From: Bacillota bacterium
Lineage (GTDB): Bacteria; Bacillota; Dethiobacteria; DTU022; UBA8154
Length of the DNA stretch: 36,442 bases
Reading direction: 5' to 3'
NCBI GenBank assembly: GCA_012520035.1
Contig: JAAYOY010000140.1
Span: 1 to 36,442 of the forward strand
Positions 17,558-27,519 of this stretch are shown here, piece after piece (within the stretch, counting starts at the first letter, position 1; the number at the start of each line of letters is the position of its first letter). The notes under the pieces are model-generated. The model was not told where the DNA came from and did no database searches. It worked only from the letters and a program-made list of their open reading frames with translations. The translations under genes and the position numbers were made by a program.

Positions 17558-19627
17558 TTACATCTTAAACCGTTCAGTCATTGTTTGCAGCTCTTCCGCC
17601 AGGGCATTCAGTTCCGCAACATAGCTGCCAACCTTCTCCAGCACGGCGGTTTGTTCTTCTGTTGACGCCGCTATCTCCTGGGCGGCAGCCGACTGATCCT
17701 GCGCCTTTCCGGCAATATCGTCAATATACTCGCTCAACTCGGTCACCGATTGCAGAATATCATCAAGCCCCTGCTCCACGGACCGCGCTTTTTGATCGCC
17801 TCTGGTTACGATTTCACTCACGCTTTCCATTTTTTCCACCGCTACACTGATACGCTCCTGAATACCCGAAACCAGCTTGGCAATTTCACCTGCCTCGGTT
17901 TCGCTTTGCTCGGCCAGTTTGCGTACTTCGTCCGCAACCACGGCAAAACCTCTTCCGTGTTCACCGGCACGGGCGGCCTCAATGGCGGCATTGAGGGCCA
18001 GCAAATTGGTCTGGCCTGTTATCCCCATTATTGCCTTTACAATCATGTTAATCTTATCGGAAAACTTATCCAGCTCTACGATGGAATTATGTACGTCTTT
18101 TACCGCCAGATCGATCTCCTCCATACCCTGGACGGCTTCCCTTACCGATGAAAAGCCTTCACGTGCCACATTTTCACAATCCTTACCCTTTATCGCCCCT
18201 TGCTCAGATGCATGGGCAATTTCCTGGGCCTTATAAGCGATGCTCTCGCTGGTCGTCTGGGCAATCTCCTCCATGGCCATGTTGCTCTGCTGCACCCCGG
18301 AGGAGAGTTCCCCCGCTGACTCCGCAATTTTTTGCGCGGTAGTACGCAGCGTTTCTACCATTTCCCTTAGTCCGGCGAGCATGGCATTAAAACTGGAACC
18401 GATTTTCCCGATTTCGTCCCCCCGGGTAATATTGACCTCCTGGTTCAGGTTTCCCCCTTCGACCTCCCGCATAATATCAATCATCTGCAAAAGAGGTTTT
18501 GTAAGCTTCTGGCTAAACCCAAAGGCAACCCCCAGGGCAATTATTAAACTCAATCCGCCGATTAACAGAAAGCGATTGCGGTTGGCGTCTTTAATGGCAG
18601 TAAAGGGGGCTTCCGGGACCCCGATATACAGCATGCCAATAACCTCATCCTGATTGTCTCTCAAAGGACTGTAGGCAGTGATATAGCTCTCACCATGCTC
18701 ATAAGCGGTCCCTGAAAAAGGCAGGCCTTCACCCAGGACCTGGGCAGCGATATCCTCCGGTGCTTTTTCACCTACCAACCGTTTTACCGGTGTATCGATA
18801 TTTCCCGTATTTTCATTCGCATTACCTTCATCGGATACTGCTTCCGTATCCTCAGCTTCCGTTATCCCTGTATTTTCAACAATTTCTTCCCCGAAAGCGC
18901 TGGTGGCGATAGCCAGATTATCCAAATAAAAGGCAGCATCTGCATTAAAGGTACTTGAGATATAATTAACTAGAGCGCTGTTATTGTTCAATAGCTTGCC
19001 GCCAACCAGGGTACCCACAATGGCGTCTTTACTGTCACGTACTGGAACGGCGGCGACCAAAGCCAGTGCCCTGACTTCCCCCTCAACCGTTTCTTCCACA
19101 GAGCTTGCTTCCGCACTCCCTGCCAGGGTTGCTTTATCCAGCAAATCTTCACTTTTTAAGAATTCCTCATCGAGAACAACTAATCCGGATACCTCTTCGA
19201 TGGCAACTTTTTTAACTAGCGGCAAGGAAAAAGGTGTTCCTACATTAGTCTCCGCGGTATTAGCTCTGATCATTACCTGTCCTTTATTATTTACATAAGT
19301 TAAAAAATCCAGATCAAATTTTAAACTATCAAGAAATAAAGTAGCTAGAGCAAGGTCATATCGCTCATTGCTGATATAGTTAACAAATTCGTACTTATGT
19401 GCCGCTACATTCACCTGGGTCTCCCGTTCCTGCAGCTGGCGCATTAATATATCTTCGGCGGCTTGTATATCCTTTTCGATTGTTATGCGAGCCTGGCCGC
19501 CAATATTTTCATCAATTGAAGACAACGCCAGGTATCCCGCTACTAACAAGGGCAAGAGGGTAAACAGGATCAAGATAACGAGAAGTTTAGTTCTGAGGGT
19601 TACGGCTATTCGTTTTTGCTTTAACAT
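17558..19627 (-). CDS. Methyl-accepting chemotaxis protein with extracytoplasmic Cache-like sensor
   Basis: N-terminal TM, Cache-like sensor, HAMP, and '[47 protein letters not shown]'. Confidence 0.95.
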   Translation of the reverse strand: MLKQKRIAVTLRTKLLVILILFTLLPLLVAGYLALSSIDENIGGQARITIEKDIQAAEDILMRQLQERETQVNVAAHKYEFVNYISNERYDLALATLFLDSLKFDLDFLTYVNNKGQVMIRANTAETNVGTPFSLPLVKKVAIEEVSGLVVLDEEFLKSEDLLDKATLAGSAEASSVEETVEGEVRALALVAAVPVRDSKDAIVGTLVGGKLLNNNSALVNYISSTFNADAAFYLDNLAIATSAFGEEIVENTGITEAEDTEAVSDEGNANENTGNIDTPVKRLVGEKAPEDIAAQVLGEGLPFSGTAYEHGESYITAYSPLRDNQDEVIGMLYIGVPEAPFTAIKDANRNRFLLIGGLSLIIALGVAFGFSQKLTKPLLQMIDIMREVEGGNLNQEVNITRGDEIGKIGSSFNAMLAGLREMVETLRTTAQKIAESAGELSSGVQQSNMAMEEIAQTTSESIAYKAQEIAHASEQGAIKGKDCENVAREGFSSVREAVQGMEEIDLAVKDVHNSIVELDKFSDKINMIVKAIMGITGQTNLLALNAAIEAARAGEHGRGFAVVADEVRKLAEQSETEAGEIAKLVSGIQERISVAVEKMESVSEIVTRGDQKARSVEQGLDDILQSVTELSEYIDDIAGKAQDQSAAAQEIAASTEEQTAVLEKVGSYVAELNALAEELQTMTERFKM

Positions 19628-19680
19628 AAATATTACTCCTTTCTATATGGCATAGCTGGAGGGGGAAATCCCTGTACATT

Positions 19681-20472
19681 TTACCCGGTTACCTTCTGGT
19701 AAATTGTGTTAAAACGTTTTTTCAGCATGTAATTTTCAGGATTGCTGATGTATTCCGCAGAGCCAATAACCAGATAACCTCCCGCTTTTAAAGCACCGCT
19801 AAAACGCTGCAGAAAAAAATCCTGAGTTTCTGCTTTAAAATAAATAAAAACATTGCGGCAAAGAATCATGTGACACCCGTATAGAGGGGTATCGCACAGC
19901 AAATTATGGCGCTTAAAGGTTACAGATTTTCGTATTTTTGGCTTTACGCAGTAATACTCACCCTCCTTAACAAAATATTGCTGTAATAGTTCCGGCGATA
20001 TTTTAACAAGATACCTGGGATGAAATTTCCCTCTTTTCGCTTCCTGAAGCGCTTTTTCATCTATATCCGTCCCTACGATCTGAACCCGGTCCAGGGCTTT
20101 TAAAGTATCAAAAAGAATCGAAACGGTATAGGGTTCTGCCCCGAATGAACAACCGGCGCTCCAAATTGCCAGTTTTTGATCAAAGTTTTTCAAAAGCTCA
20201 GGAAAAACCTCTTCTTTCAGCTTTGCATAAACAATTTGATCGCGAAAAAACTCCGACGTATTTATCGTTATGTAATTTAAAAAGAATTGCATTGCTGGCG
20301 GGTTTTTTGCCAGGTAATTATAAAAATGCTGGAAACCGGGCTGATTTTCTCGCTCCATCAGCTGCCTGATACGCCTCTCCATCTGCTTGTCCTTGTAGCG
20401 ATCAAGTTCAAGTCCGGTTTTGAGATAAAAAGCCGTTTTAAATTTTGCATAATCCCAGGCATGCCTTTCCAT
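19681..20472 (-). CDS. cheR: Chemotaxis protein methyltransferase CheR
   Basis: 'TSEFFRDQ', 'IWSAGCSFGAEPYTVSILF', 'ILCRNVFIYF'; start MERHAWDYAKF preferred over the ORF start at 20511. Confidence 0.93.
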   Translation of the reverse strand: MERHAWDYAKFKTAFYLKTGLELDRYKDKQMERRIRQLMERENQPGFQHFYNYLAKNPPAMQFFLNYITINTSEFFRDQIVYAKLKEEVFPELLKNFDQKLAIWSAGCSFGAEPYTVSILFDTLKALDRVQIVGTDIDEKALQEAKRGKFHPRYLVKISPELLQQYFVKEGEYYCVKPKIRKSVTFKRHNLLCDTPLYGCHMILCRNVFIYFKAETQDFFLQRFSGALKAGGYLVIGSAEYISNPENYMLKKRFNTIYQKVTG

Positions 20473-20485
20473 AAAACCGCTCTCC

Positions 20486-21562
20486 TTATTCCTGGCGTAA
20501 AAACAGGTCAATGGTTTTGGCTATCTGATTAAGAGGGACTATTTTATCCGCCAGTCCTCTTCGTATTACTGCCTCCGGCATACCCGGGATAACAGCAGTG
20601 GCGGGGTCCTGAACGATTGTCCTGCCGCCTTTTTCCTTGATCATGGCCATGCCGTCGCTGCCGTCCCTGCCCATTCCTGTAAGGATAACTCCAACCACCG
20701 ACGATCCATATGCCTCAACCAGGGACTCCATCATGACATCCACTGAAGGCCGGACGTGATTCACAGGTGCTGCTTCACTGAGGGAAACAATCCCTTTTTT
20801 TTCCGCAAGGAGGTGATAACCCCCGGGAGCCAGGTAAACCCGGCTTTCCACTATGTCTTCTCCATGAACAGCTTCTTTAACTTTTATCGGGCAGACCTTA
20901 TCCAGCCTTTCTGCCAGGGAACGTGTAAAACCCGGAGGCATATGCTGCGTAATGAAAGCTGCGGCCGGTAAATCTGCCGGCAGGCCCTTCAACACCATTT
21001 CCAGGGCACGGGGACCGCCGGTGGAAGCCCCTATAGCCACAACAAAGCGGACTGTATGCAAAGGGGAAAGTGAAGGTAAAGGTGTAACATCTTTCCGTTG
21101 TAGTGAAGGGCTGCTTTTTTCAACAGGTACTGTGAAAGGCCGCTCGTGATCCAGGTGCGCCCGTGCCGCATGTGTGATCTTCAGGGGCAACTCGCGTTTG
21201 AACTCCCGGGTAAAATCATCCGTAAACCGGGAGGGCTTTGCTACGAAGTCCACCGCCCCAAGCGCAAGAGCTTCAACCGTTATTTCGCTTCCCTTCCGGG
21301 TATAACTGCTGACCATAATGACAGGCAGGGGGTTTTCCTGCATAATTCTTTTCAGTGTCTCTACCCCATTTAAACGGGGCATCTCCACATCCAGGGTGAC
21401 CACATCCGGTTTATACCTTTTAATTTTGAGCAGCGCGTCCTCTCCATCGCGGGCAGTAGCTACAAGCTCCAGCCCCCTGCTGCCGGCAATTATATCTCCA
21501 AGAAAAAGGCGCATATAAGCGGAATCATCAACAATCAATACCTTCACTTTTCTCTGTTCCAT
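20486..21562 (-). CDS. cheB: Chemotaxis response regulator protein-glutamate methylesterase CheB
   Basis: REC domain 'VLIVDDSAYMRLFL' plus 'AIGASTGGPRALE', 'ITQHMPPGFTRSLAERL', 'GMGRDGSDGMAMI'; RBS GGGGAGG upstream of MEQRKV. Confidence 0.97.
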   Translation of the reverse strand: MEQRKVKVLIVDDSAYMRLFLGDIIAGSRGLELVATARDGEDALLKIKRYKPDVVTLDVEMPRLNGVETLKRIMQENPLPVIMVSSYTRKGSEITVEALALGAVDFVAKPSRFTDDFTREFKRELPLKITHAARAHLDHERPFTVPVEKSSPSLQRKDVTPLPSLSPLHTVRFVVAIGASTGGPRALEMVLKGLPADLPAAAFITQHMPPGFTRSLAERLDKVCPIKVKEAVHGEDIVESRVYLAPGGYHLLAEKKGIVSLSEAAPVNHVRPSVDVMMESLVEAYGSSVVGVILTGMGRDGSDGMAMIKEKGGRTIVQDPATAVIPGMPEAVIRRGLADKIVPLNQIAKTIDLFLRQE

Positions 21563-21652
21563 ATTTGACCTCCCCGGCGTACAAAACAATCCTCCGTCGT
21601 AAACAAAATTAAGTAATAGTAAGCCCTCTTATTTTTGTAATAAAATAAAAGC

Positions 21653-21739
21653 GTCCTGTTCAGGACAGCAACTTAAATTCGGCTGCTTAATATCAGCGCC
21701 ATTCCTTATGGCGCTGAAGTTCTGGTTCTAGTGAACCAG
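21653..21739. other. Cluster of four consecutive stem-loops in the cheD-cheB gap
   Basis: Inverted repeats: GTCCTG-TT-CAGGAC (21653-21666), AGCAAC/GCTGCT (21667-21687), TCAGCGCCAT-TCCTT-ATGGCGCTGA (21693-21717), CTGGTTC-TAGT-GAACCAG (21722-21739). Confidence 0.7.
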
Positions 21740-21791
21740 GAGCGCTGCCTGCCCATGAATTACGGCGAACCTTAAAAACGCTTAGTTTAAA

Positions 21792-21858
21792 TGCGACAGA
21801 GAACCGTCCCCTATCGCACTGTCGCAGTTTTTGCGACAGGGGACGGTTCTCTGTCGCA
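21792..21858. repeat. TGCGACAG...CTGTCGCA repeat element, two inverted 27-nt units
   Basis: 21792-21818 TGCGACAGAGAACCGTCCCCTATCGCA and 21832-21858 TGCGACAGGGGACGGTTCTCTGTCGCA are reverse complements with one mismatch and a 13-nt spacer. Confidence 0.9.
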
Positions 21859-21866
21859 CTGCAACG

Positions 21867-22358
21867 CTAAAGAATCTTTTCAGTTCCACCAACAGTATTA
21901 ATTACTACCCTTCCGGAGTTAACATAAAGACGCATGGTGCGTCCCTGGAAACCGCCGACATCTTCTCCCCTGATGGGAATTTTATATTTATTTAAATAAT
22001 ATTTCACTGCCTGGACATTTTTCATTCCGATGCTGGAACCCAGCTTCTGGAAGGCAAAGAGCTGTCCCCCTCCGGCAATTTTTGCTTTGAGCGAAAACCT
22101 GTTTGCGCCGGCCTTGCCCATTTTTTCCATTAAGAGGGGAATAGCGGTATCGGCAAACTTTGCGGGGTTAAAGGAATTTAAGCTGCTTTTGAACTGGGTG
22201 CTATCCGGCAATAATATATGCGCCAGGCCTCCAATTTTGCTTTCCGGATCATAGAGGGCGATGCCCACGCAAGAACCCAGCCCCACCGTAACCAAAACCC
22301 CCTCGCCCTTAAGAATTGCCAAATCAGAAATTTTTACCTTGATCATTAACTTTTCCAT
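21867..22358 (-). CDS. cheD: Chemoreceptor glutamine deamidase CheD
   Basis: 'VTVGLGSCVGIALYDPESKIGGLAHILLPDS', 'KIAGGGQLFAF...IGMKNVQAVKYYL'. Confidence 0.95.
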   Translation of the reverse strand: MEKLMIKVKISDLAILKGEGVLVTVGLGSCVGIALYDPESKIGGLAHILLPDSTQFKSSLNSFNPAKFADTAIPLLMEKMGKAGANRFSLKAKIAGGGQLFAFQKLGSSIGMKNVQAVKYYLNKYKIPIRGEDVGGFQGRTMRLYVNSGRVVINTVGGTEKIL

Positions 22359-22361
22359 CTT

Positions 22362-22967
22362 TCACCTTATACCCAGCAGAGTAAAAATTGTGTTTAAAGC
22401 TCTGTTATCGGGGAGTATCAATATATGACCTTCAATGCTCTTTTGCATAGATTTTAACGTTGTTTTTATGAGTACAACCTCATCTTCCAGCACGCATTTC
22501 TCAGCAATAACCGTGGAGATAATCGCACCGGACATATCCACGGCTATCTCCGGAGGACTTGGGATTAACAATAAACCGGTCATAAAAGAAAGGGCGTTCA
22601 AGTATGAATTAGTCATAATATTGCCTACTTCAATTAATACTGAGATACCCATTTGATCATTTAACCCTGCCAGCCCCGGTACAAGCGTCAATATCAGATT
22701 AGTACTGCTATCCAGGGAGAGGACAAAAAGAATAGTCAAATCGGCACCTCCGTGCGATTCGATATAAACACCTGCCACAGGAAGCTCCGCCCCGCCCAGC
22801 AGCTCCGGAACATCCTGCAGGTAAACAAGCTCGGCAGAGGGAACATCCATGCTGATTTTTTCTTCATGCAGCATTTGCGAAAGCGAGGTAACGGCGTTAC
22901 CGAATCCTATGTTGGCCAGTTCTTTTAATATGTCGAGTTTCCTTTCATCGATCTGCTGTTTTACCAT
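22362..22967 (-). CDS. cheC: CheY-P phosphatase CheC
   Basis: Two ExxN motifs: 'ILKELANIGFGNAVTSLSQML' and 'LIEVGNIMTNSYLNAL'. Confidence 0.92.
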   Translation of the reverse strand: MVKQQIDERKLDILKELANIGFGNAVTSLSQMLHEEKISMDVPSAELVYLQDVPELLGGAELPVAGVYIESHGGADLTILFVLSLDSSTNLILTLVPGLAGLNDQMGISVLIEVGNIMTNSYLNALSFMTGLLLIPSPPEIAVDMSGAIISTVIAEKCVLEDEVVLIKTTLKSMQKSIEGHILILPDNRALNTIFTLLGIR

Positions 22968-23010
22968 TATTGTTCACTCCACCCTTTCCGTAGCAAGCAA
23001 GCAGGAAAAA

Positions 23011-23394
23011 TTAACCCCCAACTTTTTGTAAGGCTTCCACAATGCGGTCCGGTTGAAAAGGTTTCACAATAAAATCTTTCGCCCCGGAATTTAACGCTTC
23101 GATAACCAGAGCTTTTTGTCCCATGGCGCTCACCACGATGATCTTGGCATCGGGGTCTTTTTGCATTATTCTTTTGATTGCTTCAATACCGTCCATCTTC
23201 GGCATTGTTATATCCATGGTCACCAGATCAGGGTTTACACTCGAGTACATCTCCACAGCCTGAAGCCCGTCTTCCGCTTCTCCAACCACCTCATAACCGT
23301 TCTTTTCCAGAACGTTGCGTAAAGTCATACGCATAAAAGCCGTATCATCGGTTATTAAAATTCGTTTTCCCATACCTAAACCTCCCCTATTCAA
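23011..23394 (-). CDS. cheY: Chemotaxis response regulator CheY
   Basis: 'RILITDDTAFMRMTLRNVLEKNGYEVVGEAEDG', 'DLVTMDITMPKMDG', 'KDFIVKPF'. Confidence 0.95.
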   Translation of the reverse strand: MNRGGLGMGKRILITDDTAFMRMTLRNVLEKNGYEVVGEAEDGLQAVEMYSSVNPDLVTMDITMPKMDGIEAIKRIMQKDPDAKIIVVSAMGQKALVIEALNSGAKDFIVKPFQPDRIVEALQKVGG

Positions 23395-25510
23395 GCAACC
23401 CGGCTACATCCAGGATAAGAGTAACCCTGCCGTCTCCCAGCACCGTAGCACCTGCAATACCTTTAATATCGTTCACAAATTTGCTCAAAGATTTAATCAC
23501 TACCTCCTGCTGGCCCAGAAGTTTATCGACAATAAAGCCTGCTTTCTTATCTCCGGTCTGAACTACCACCACCGGGTATATATCTTGTTCCTCAAACCGC
23601 CCCATGCCCAGTATTTCTTTTAAACAGCAAAGCGGCAGAACTTCTTCCCTGAGGGTAATAACCTTATCTCCCTGGATCGTCTTTATATCGCGCGGTTCTA
23701 TGTAAAGATTTTCCCGAACAGCCTCAATGGGTATGGCGTATACTTCCTTCGCGGATTCAACCATCAGCGTTCTGATAATGGCAAGCGTCAGCGGAAGCCT
23801 GAGCATAAACCTGCAACCCCTCCCCGGTTTGCTCTTTACTTCCACCGTGCCGTTAATGGCTTCAATGGAGGTCTTAACCACATCCATCCCCACCCCCCGG
23901 CCGGAAATATCGGTTACTTCCCGGGATGTGCTGAAACCATTCTTAAAAATAAGGCGCAGGGACTCTTCAAACCCTATCTTATCCATCTCTTCCGCGGTAA
24001 TAATATTCTTCTCCAGCGCTTTAGCCTTGATAGCCTCCGGATCGATACCTCGCCCGTCGTCCTCCACGCTGACCACCACATGACTTCCTTCATGGCGGGC
24101 TTCCAAATAGATTTTGCCCACAGGATCCTTGCCATTACTAATTCTTTCTTCCCTGTCTTCCAGCCCGTGATCGACTGCATTGCGCAGCAGGTGAACCAGG
24201 GGATCGCCGATCTGGTTGACAATCGTGCGATCAAGTTCCGTCTCCTCCCCGGATATAATAAGTTCAATTTCTTTCTGTTTTTCAACGCTCAAATCGCGAA
24301 CCATTCGGGGAAAACGATCAAAAACCTGCTTGATCGGCACCATTCTGAGGGCCATCACGACGCTCTGCAGCTCCGCTGTAATTCTCTCCAGCTGTTCAAG
24401 AGAACCTTCCAGCAGTTCATCGCCTGTTTTCTTTCCCAGCTCAATTACACGTGTACGGTTAATAATCAACTCCCCCACCAGGTTAACCAGGTTATCCAGC
24501 TTGGCTGTTTCCACGCGGATAGTTTTTTCGGTAGAACGGGAAGACAAAGACCTGGCCTTTTTTATTACCTGAGAAATATCTTCCGGAGAATCATCGCTTT
24601 CCTTTAGGGCAAGAGCTATACCGCCGTCCTGCAAAGATAATGCCGTTTGTTCATTTACAGCCTCTGGATGCATAACAGACGTTTTCCGGCCGGGAATACC
24701 GTCCCGGGTGATTTCCCAGGCCTTCGGCTCGCCCTGCTCCACTATTTCAATTATTCCCACATTTTCGACCTCGGCGATCTTCTCCAGCGATTCCTTGAGA
24801 GCTGCAACATCGGGCTTTCCAGTAATTAATAGGAATATTTCCCGATCAAATTTCTCCTCTTCCAGTTCATGTATGGAAGGCAGGGTTTTGATAACCTCCC
24901 CCTGCTTCTCTATGTTTTTTAATACCAAAAAGGCGCGAACGGATTTTAAAAGCGAACCCCGGCGCAGGCAGATATAAATCTGATAAATTTTTTCTCCCCT
25001 GGAAACCGCATCTTTAAGCATTTCTTTTTCAAACTCATTTACCAGACCTTCCCAGGCAATTTGCTTCTGTCCGGCGGCATCCTTTTCTGCCTCCTGCTCA
25101 TCCTCCGCTTCCAACGGCGGCAAATTTTTATGCAGTTCCTTCCGCAGGCCCCAGGCCTGAAGCTTTTTCTCCAGCGCTTTAACTTCTGCGCTAAATTTAT
25201 CCTGGTTTTCCAGATTATCCACCAGGAGCTGCACCAAATCTACAGCATCAAAAAGAAGGTCGATAAACTCTTTTTCAATGGTCGCCTCCCCTGAGCGCAG
25301 TTGATCCAGCAGGCTTTCCATCTCATGGGTTAGCCCTGAAATAAGATCATAGCCCATCGTCCCCGCCATACCTTTCAGGCTGTGAGCAGCGCGAAACATC
25401 TCCGTCAACTGTTCTCCCTGGGGTTCTTTTTCCATCTCCAGGAGGCAGCGGTTAAGGTTTTGCAAATACTCATTAGCCTCTGCCAGGAACAGGTCCCTGT
25501 ATTCTTCCAT
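23387..25510 (-). CDS. cheA: Chemotaxis histidine kinase CheA
   Basis: Hpt 'AHSLKGMAGTMGYDLIS', P2-like region, 'LLRNAVDHGLEDREER', 'GRGVGMDVVKTSIEAI', CheW-like C-domain. Confidence 0.97.
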   Translation of the reverse strand: MEEYRDLFLAEANEYLQNLNRCLLEMEKEPQGEQLTEMFRAAHSLKGMAGTMGYDLISGLTHEMESLLDQLRSGEATIEKEFIDLLFDAVDLVQLLVDNLENQDKFSAEVKALEKKLQAWGLRKELHKNLPPLEAEDEQEAEKDAAGQKQIAWEGLVNEFEKEMLKDAVSRGEKIYQIYICLRRGSLLKSVRAFLVLKNIEKQGEVIKTLPSIHELEEEKFDREIFLLITGKPDVAALKESLEKIAEVENVGIIEIVEQGEPKAWEITRDGIPGRKTSVMHPEAVNEQTALSLQDGGIALALKESDDSPEDISQVIKKARSLSSRSTEKTIRVETAKLDNLVNLVGELIINRTRVIELGKKTGDELLEGSLEQLERITAELQSVVMALRMVPIKQVFDRFPRMVRDLSVEKQKEIELIISGEETELDRTIVNQIGDPLVHLLRNAVDHGLEDREERISNGKDPVGKIYLEARHEGSHVVVSVEDDGRGIDPEAIKAKALEKNIITAEEMDKIGFEESLRLIFKNGFSTSREVTDISGRGVGMDVVKTSIEAINGTVEVKSKPGRGCRFMLRLPLTLAIIRTLMVESAKEVYAIPIEAVRENLYIEPRDIKTIQGDKVITLREEVLPLCCLKEILGMGRFEEQDIYPVVVVQTGDKKAGFIVDKLLGQQEVVIKSLSKFVNDIKGIAGATVLGDGRVTLILDVAGLLE

Positions 25511-25554
25511 TCTCTTTTCTCCTTTCTATATCGGCCACGGAAAAATACTATTGC

Positions 25555-26049
25555 TTAAACCCCCGCGTTTTCTCCAAGGGTTACCTCTTCCAGGGCAATT
25601 TTTTCTTGTGTGGTAAGTATCCGATCCAGTTCAAGAACAATCAGCAAACGATCGGATATTTTCCCCACTCCTTTAATGAGGTCGGTACGGGTCCCTGCCA
25701 CTTTCGCCGGAGGCGGTTGTATAACCTCGGAGGAAAGGCGCATTACTTCTGTAACGGAATCTACAATTAAACCCACATTACTGTCTTGAATTTCCACGAT
25801 AATAATCCTGGTTTGGTCATTCCTTTCCCCAGACGAAAGCTCAAAGCGCCGCCGCAGATCTACGACGGGGATTATCTCCCCTCTTAAATTGATTATCCCC
25901 TCGATAAAATGTGCCGACTGGGGCAAAGGCGTCACCTGCGTCATCCTTAACACTTCACGAACCTTTTGGATATTTACGGCAAATTCTTCATTTTCAAGCT
26001 TGAAAGCAACCAGTTGAACTTCGAAAACAGTATCCTTATTGTCAGCCAT
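25555..26049 (-). CDS. cheW: Chemotaxis coupling protein CheW
   Basis: 'LVAFKLENEEFAVNIQKVREVLRMTQVTPLPQSAHFIEGIINLRGEIIPVVDLRRRF'. Confidence 0.96.
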   Translation of the reverse strand: MADNKDTVFEVQLVAFKLENEEFAVNIQKVREVLRMTQVTPLPQSAHFIEGIINLRGEIIPVVDLRRRFELSSGERNDQTRIIIVEIQDSNVGLIVDSVTEVMRLSSEVIQPPPAKVAGTRTDLIKGVGKISDRLLIVLELDRILTTQEKIALEEVTLGENAGV

Positions 26050-26068
26050 ATAATGTCATTCACTCCCT

Positions 26069-27121
26069 CTAATCAGATCCTGAACGAATCATTTCGGTTA
26101 TTTTAACTCCAAATTGCCCGTTAACCAGAACTACCTCCCCCCTGGCCACCAGCCTTTCGTTTACAAAAAGATCCAGGGGCTCTCCCAGCTGGCGTTCAAG
26201 GGCAATTGTTTCTCCAGGATTCAAAGAAAAAACTTCACGTAAAGAAAGCTTCTTCTTGCCAAATACCGCAATAATCTCAAGCGGTATATCTCTGATTAAA
26301 CTAATTTTTTCCGAATCCTCATACCCATTAAAAAAATGATTGTTCTGAGTATCCGGCAGGTTGGTAAAAAACGGGTCCTTTTCAAGTGGTTCCGAAAAAG
26401 TTTCAATGGAGGGATCCTCTTCTAAAGGTGAAACCGCATCCGTTTCTTCCTTTGCGTAATCCTCCTGTTTTTCTTTTATCAGCATATTTTCCATATTTTC
26501 TATTTCGGCTTCATCCTTTGAAAGGCCGGCGAGAAGAAAAGAGGCTAATTCACCGCCGTGTTCAATCGGTATCAGTTGCAATAGTTCACTGTCCAGAATA
26601 TCCTCGATCATCATCCGAAAGGCTACCTGGATCAGGGGAGCACGATCGCTGGAAAGATCTATGTCTTCCTTCTGTAAATCTTTATACTCCACCTGGGGGG
26701 GAGAAATCTCGACCGGGCGATAGAAAAAATCTGCCATCGCCGTTGCAGCAGAACCCATCATCTGGTTCATGGCTTCACTTACGGCAGATAGCTCCATTTC
26801 CCCCAAATCATCGGGTTTCTCAGGGGGAAACATCCCCATCATCATCCCCACGATAAAAAGAGCATCTTTTTCACTGACAATAAAAACATTTTCACCGGTT
26901 AGCCCTTTTACGTATTTAACGGTAACAATTACGCAGGGCTTGGGAAAACTTGCCTGCACATCGCTGATGTTTACAAGAGATACCCTGGGAGCGGTAATCT
27001 GCACTTTTTTGTTCACCAGCTGTGAAAGCGCGGTAGCTGCAGCCCCCATTGAAATATTTCCCACTTCGGCCAGGGCGTCCTTTTGCTGATCATCCAGGTT
27101 AAATGAGTCCATTTTTCTCAC
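26069..27121 (-). CDS. fliY: Flagellar switch phosphatase FliY (CheC-like + FliN domain)
   Basis: ExxN motifs 'LAEVGNISMGAAATALSQL' and 'VSEAMNQMMGSAATAMAD'; C-terminal SpoA 'SLNPGETIALERQLGEPLDLFVNERLVARGEVVLVNGQFGVKITEM'. Confidence 0.92.
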   Translation of the reverse strand: MRKMDSFNLDDQQKDALAEVGNISMGAAATALSQLVNKKVQITAPRVSLVNISDVQASFPKPCVIVTVKYVKGLTGENVFIVSEKDALFIVGMMMGMFPPEKPDDLGEMELSAVSEAMNQMMGSAATAMADFFYRPVEISPPQVEYKDLQKEDIDLSSDRAPLIQVAFRMMIEDILDSELLQLIPIEHGGELASFLLAGLSKDEAEIENMENMLIKEKQEDYAKEETDAVSPLEEDPSIETFSEPLEKDPFFTNLPDTQNNHFFNGYEDSEKISLIRDIPLEIIAVFGKKKLSLREVFSLNPGETIALERQLGEPLDLFVNERLVARGEVVLVNGQFGVKITEMIRSGSD

Positions 27122-27519
27122 CTTAGTTTATTAATTCTGTCAACGGGGTCAATGATACCTGTTATCTTAATGCCAAAATGCTCCTGTATAACCACAACTT
27201 CGCCACGGGCTATCGGCTTATCACCAACATATATTTCCAATGAGTCATTGACGGGGTGATCAAGTTCCAGGACCATCCCGGGCATCATCCTGCGGATTTC
27301 TTTTATGCTTTTTTTAACTTCCCCCAGGCGAACAGATATAACAAGAGGAAAGTCAAGAATTAAATCCAGATTGCGATATTCCTCATCCTGATCAAATTTC
27401 AAAGATACCTTTTCTTTAAAAGAAGAATATTCTTCGGACTGTTCCTTCTTGCCGAGAAGGGCGTCGATCTCCTCCTGGGTTAAAAAACTATCGTTAGACA
27501 AATTTCCCTTCCTCCTCAT
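27118..27519 (-). CDS. fliN: Flagellar motor switch protein FliN (short form)
   Basis: 'DLILDFPLVISVRLGEVKKSIKEIRRMMPGMVLELDHPVNDSLEIYVGDKPIARGEVVVIQEHFGIKITGI'; start MRRKGNL preferred; ORF open to 27546. Confidence 0.9.
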   Translation of the reverse strand: MRRKGNLSNDSFLTQEEIDALLGKKEQSEEYSSFKEKVSLKFDQDEEYRNLDLILDFPLVISVRLGEVKKSIKEIRRMMPGMVLELDHPVNDSLEIYVGDKPIARGEVVVIQEHFGIKITGIIDPVDRINKLR

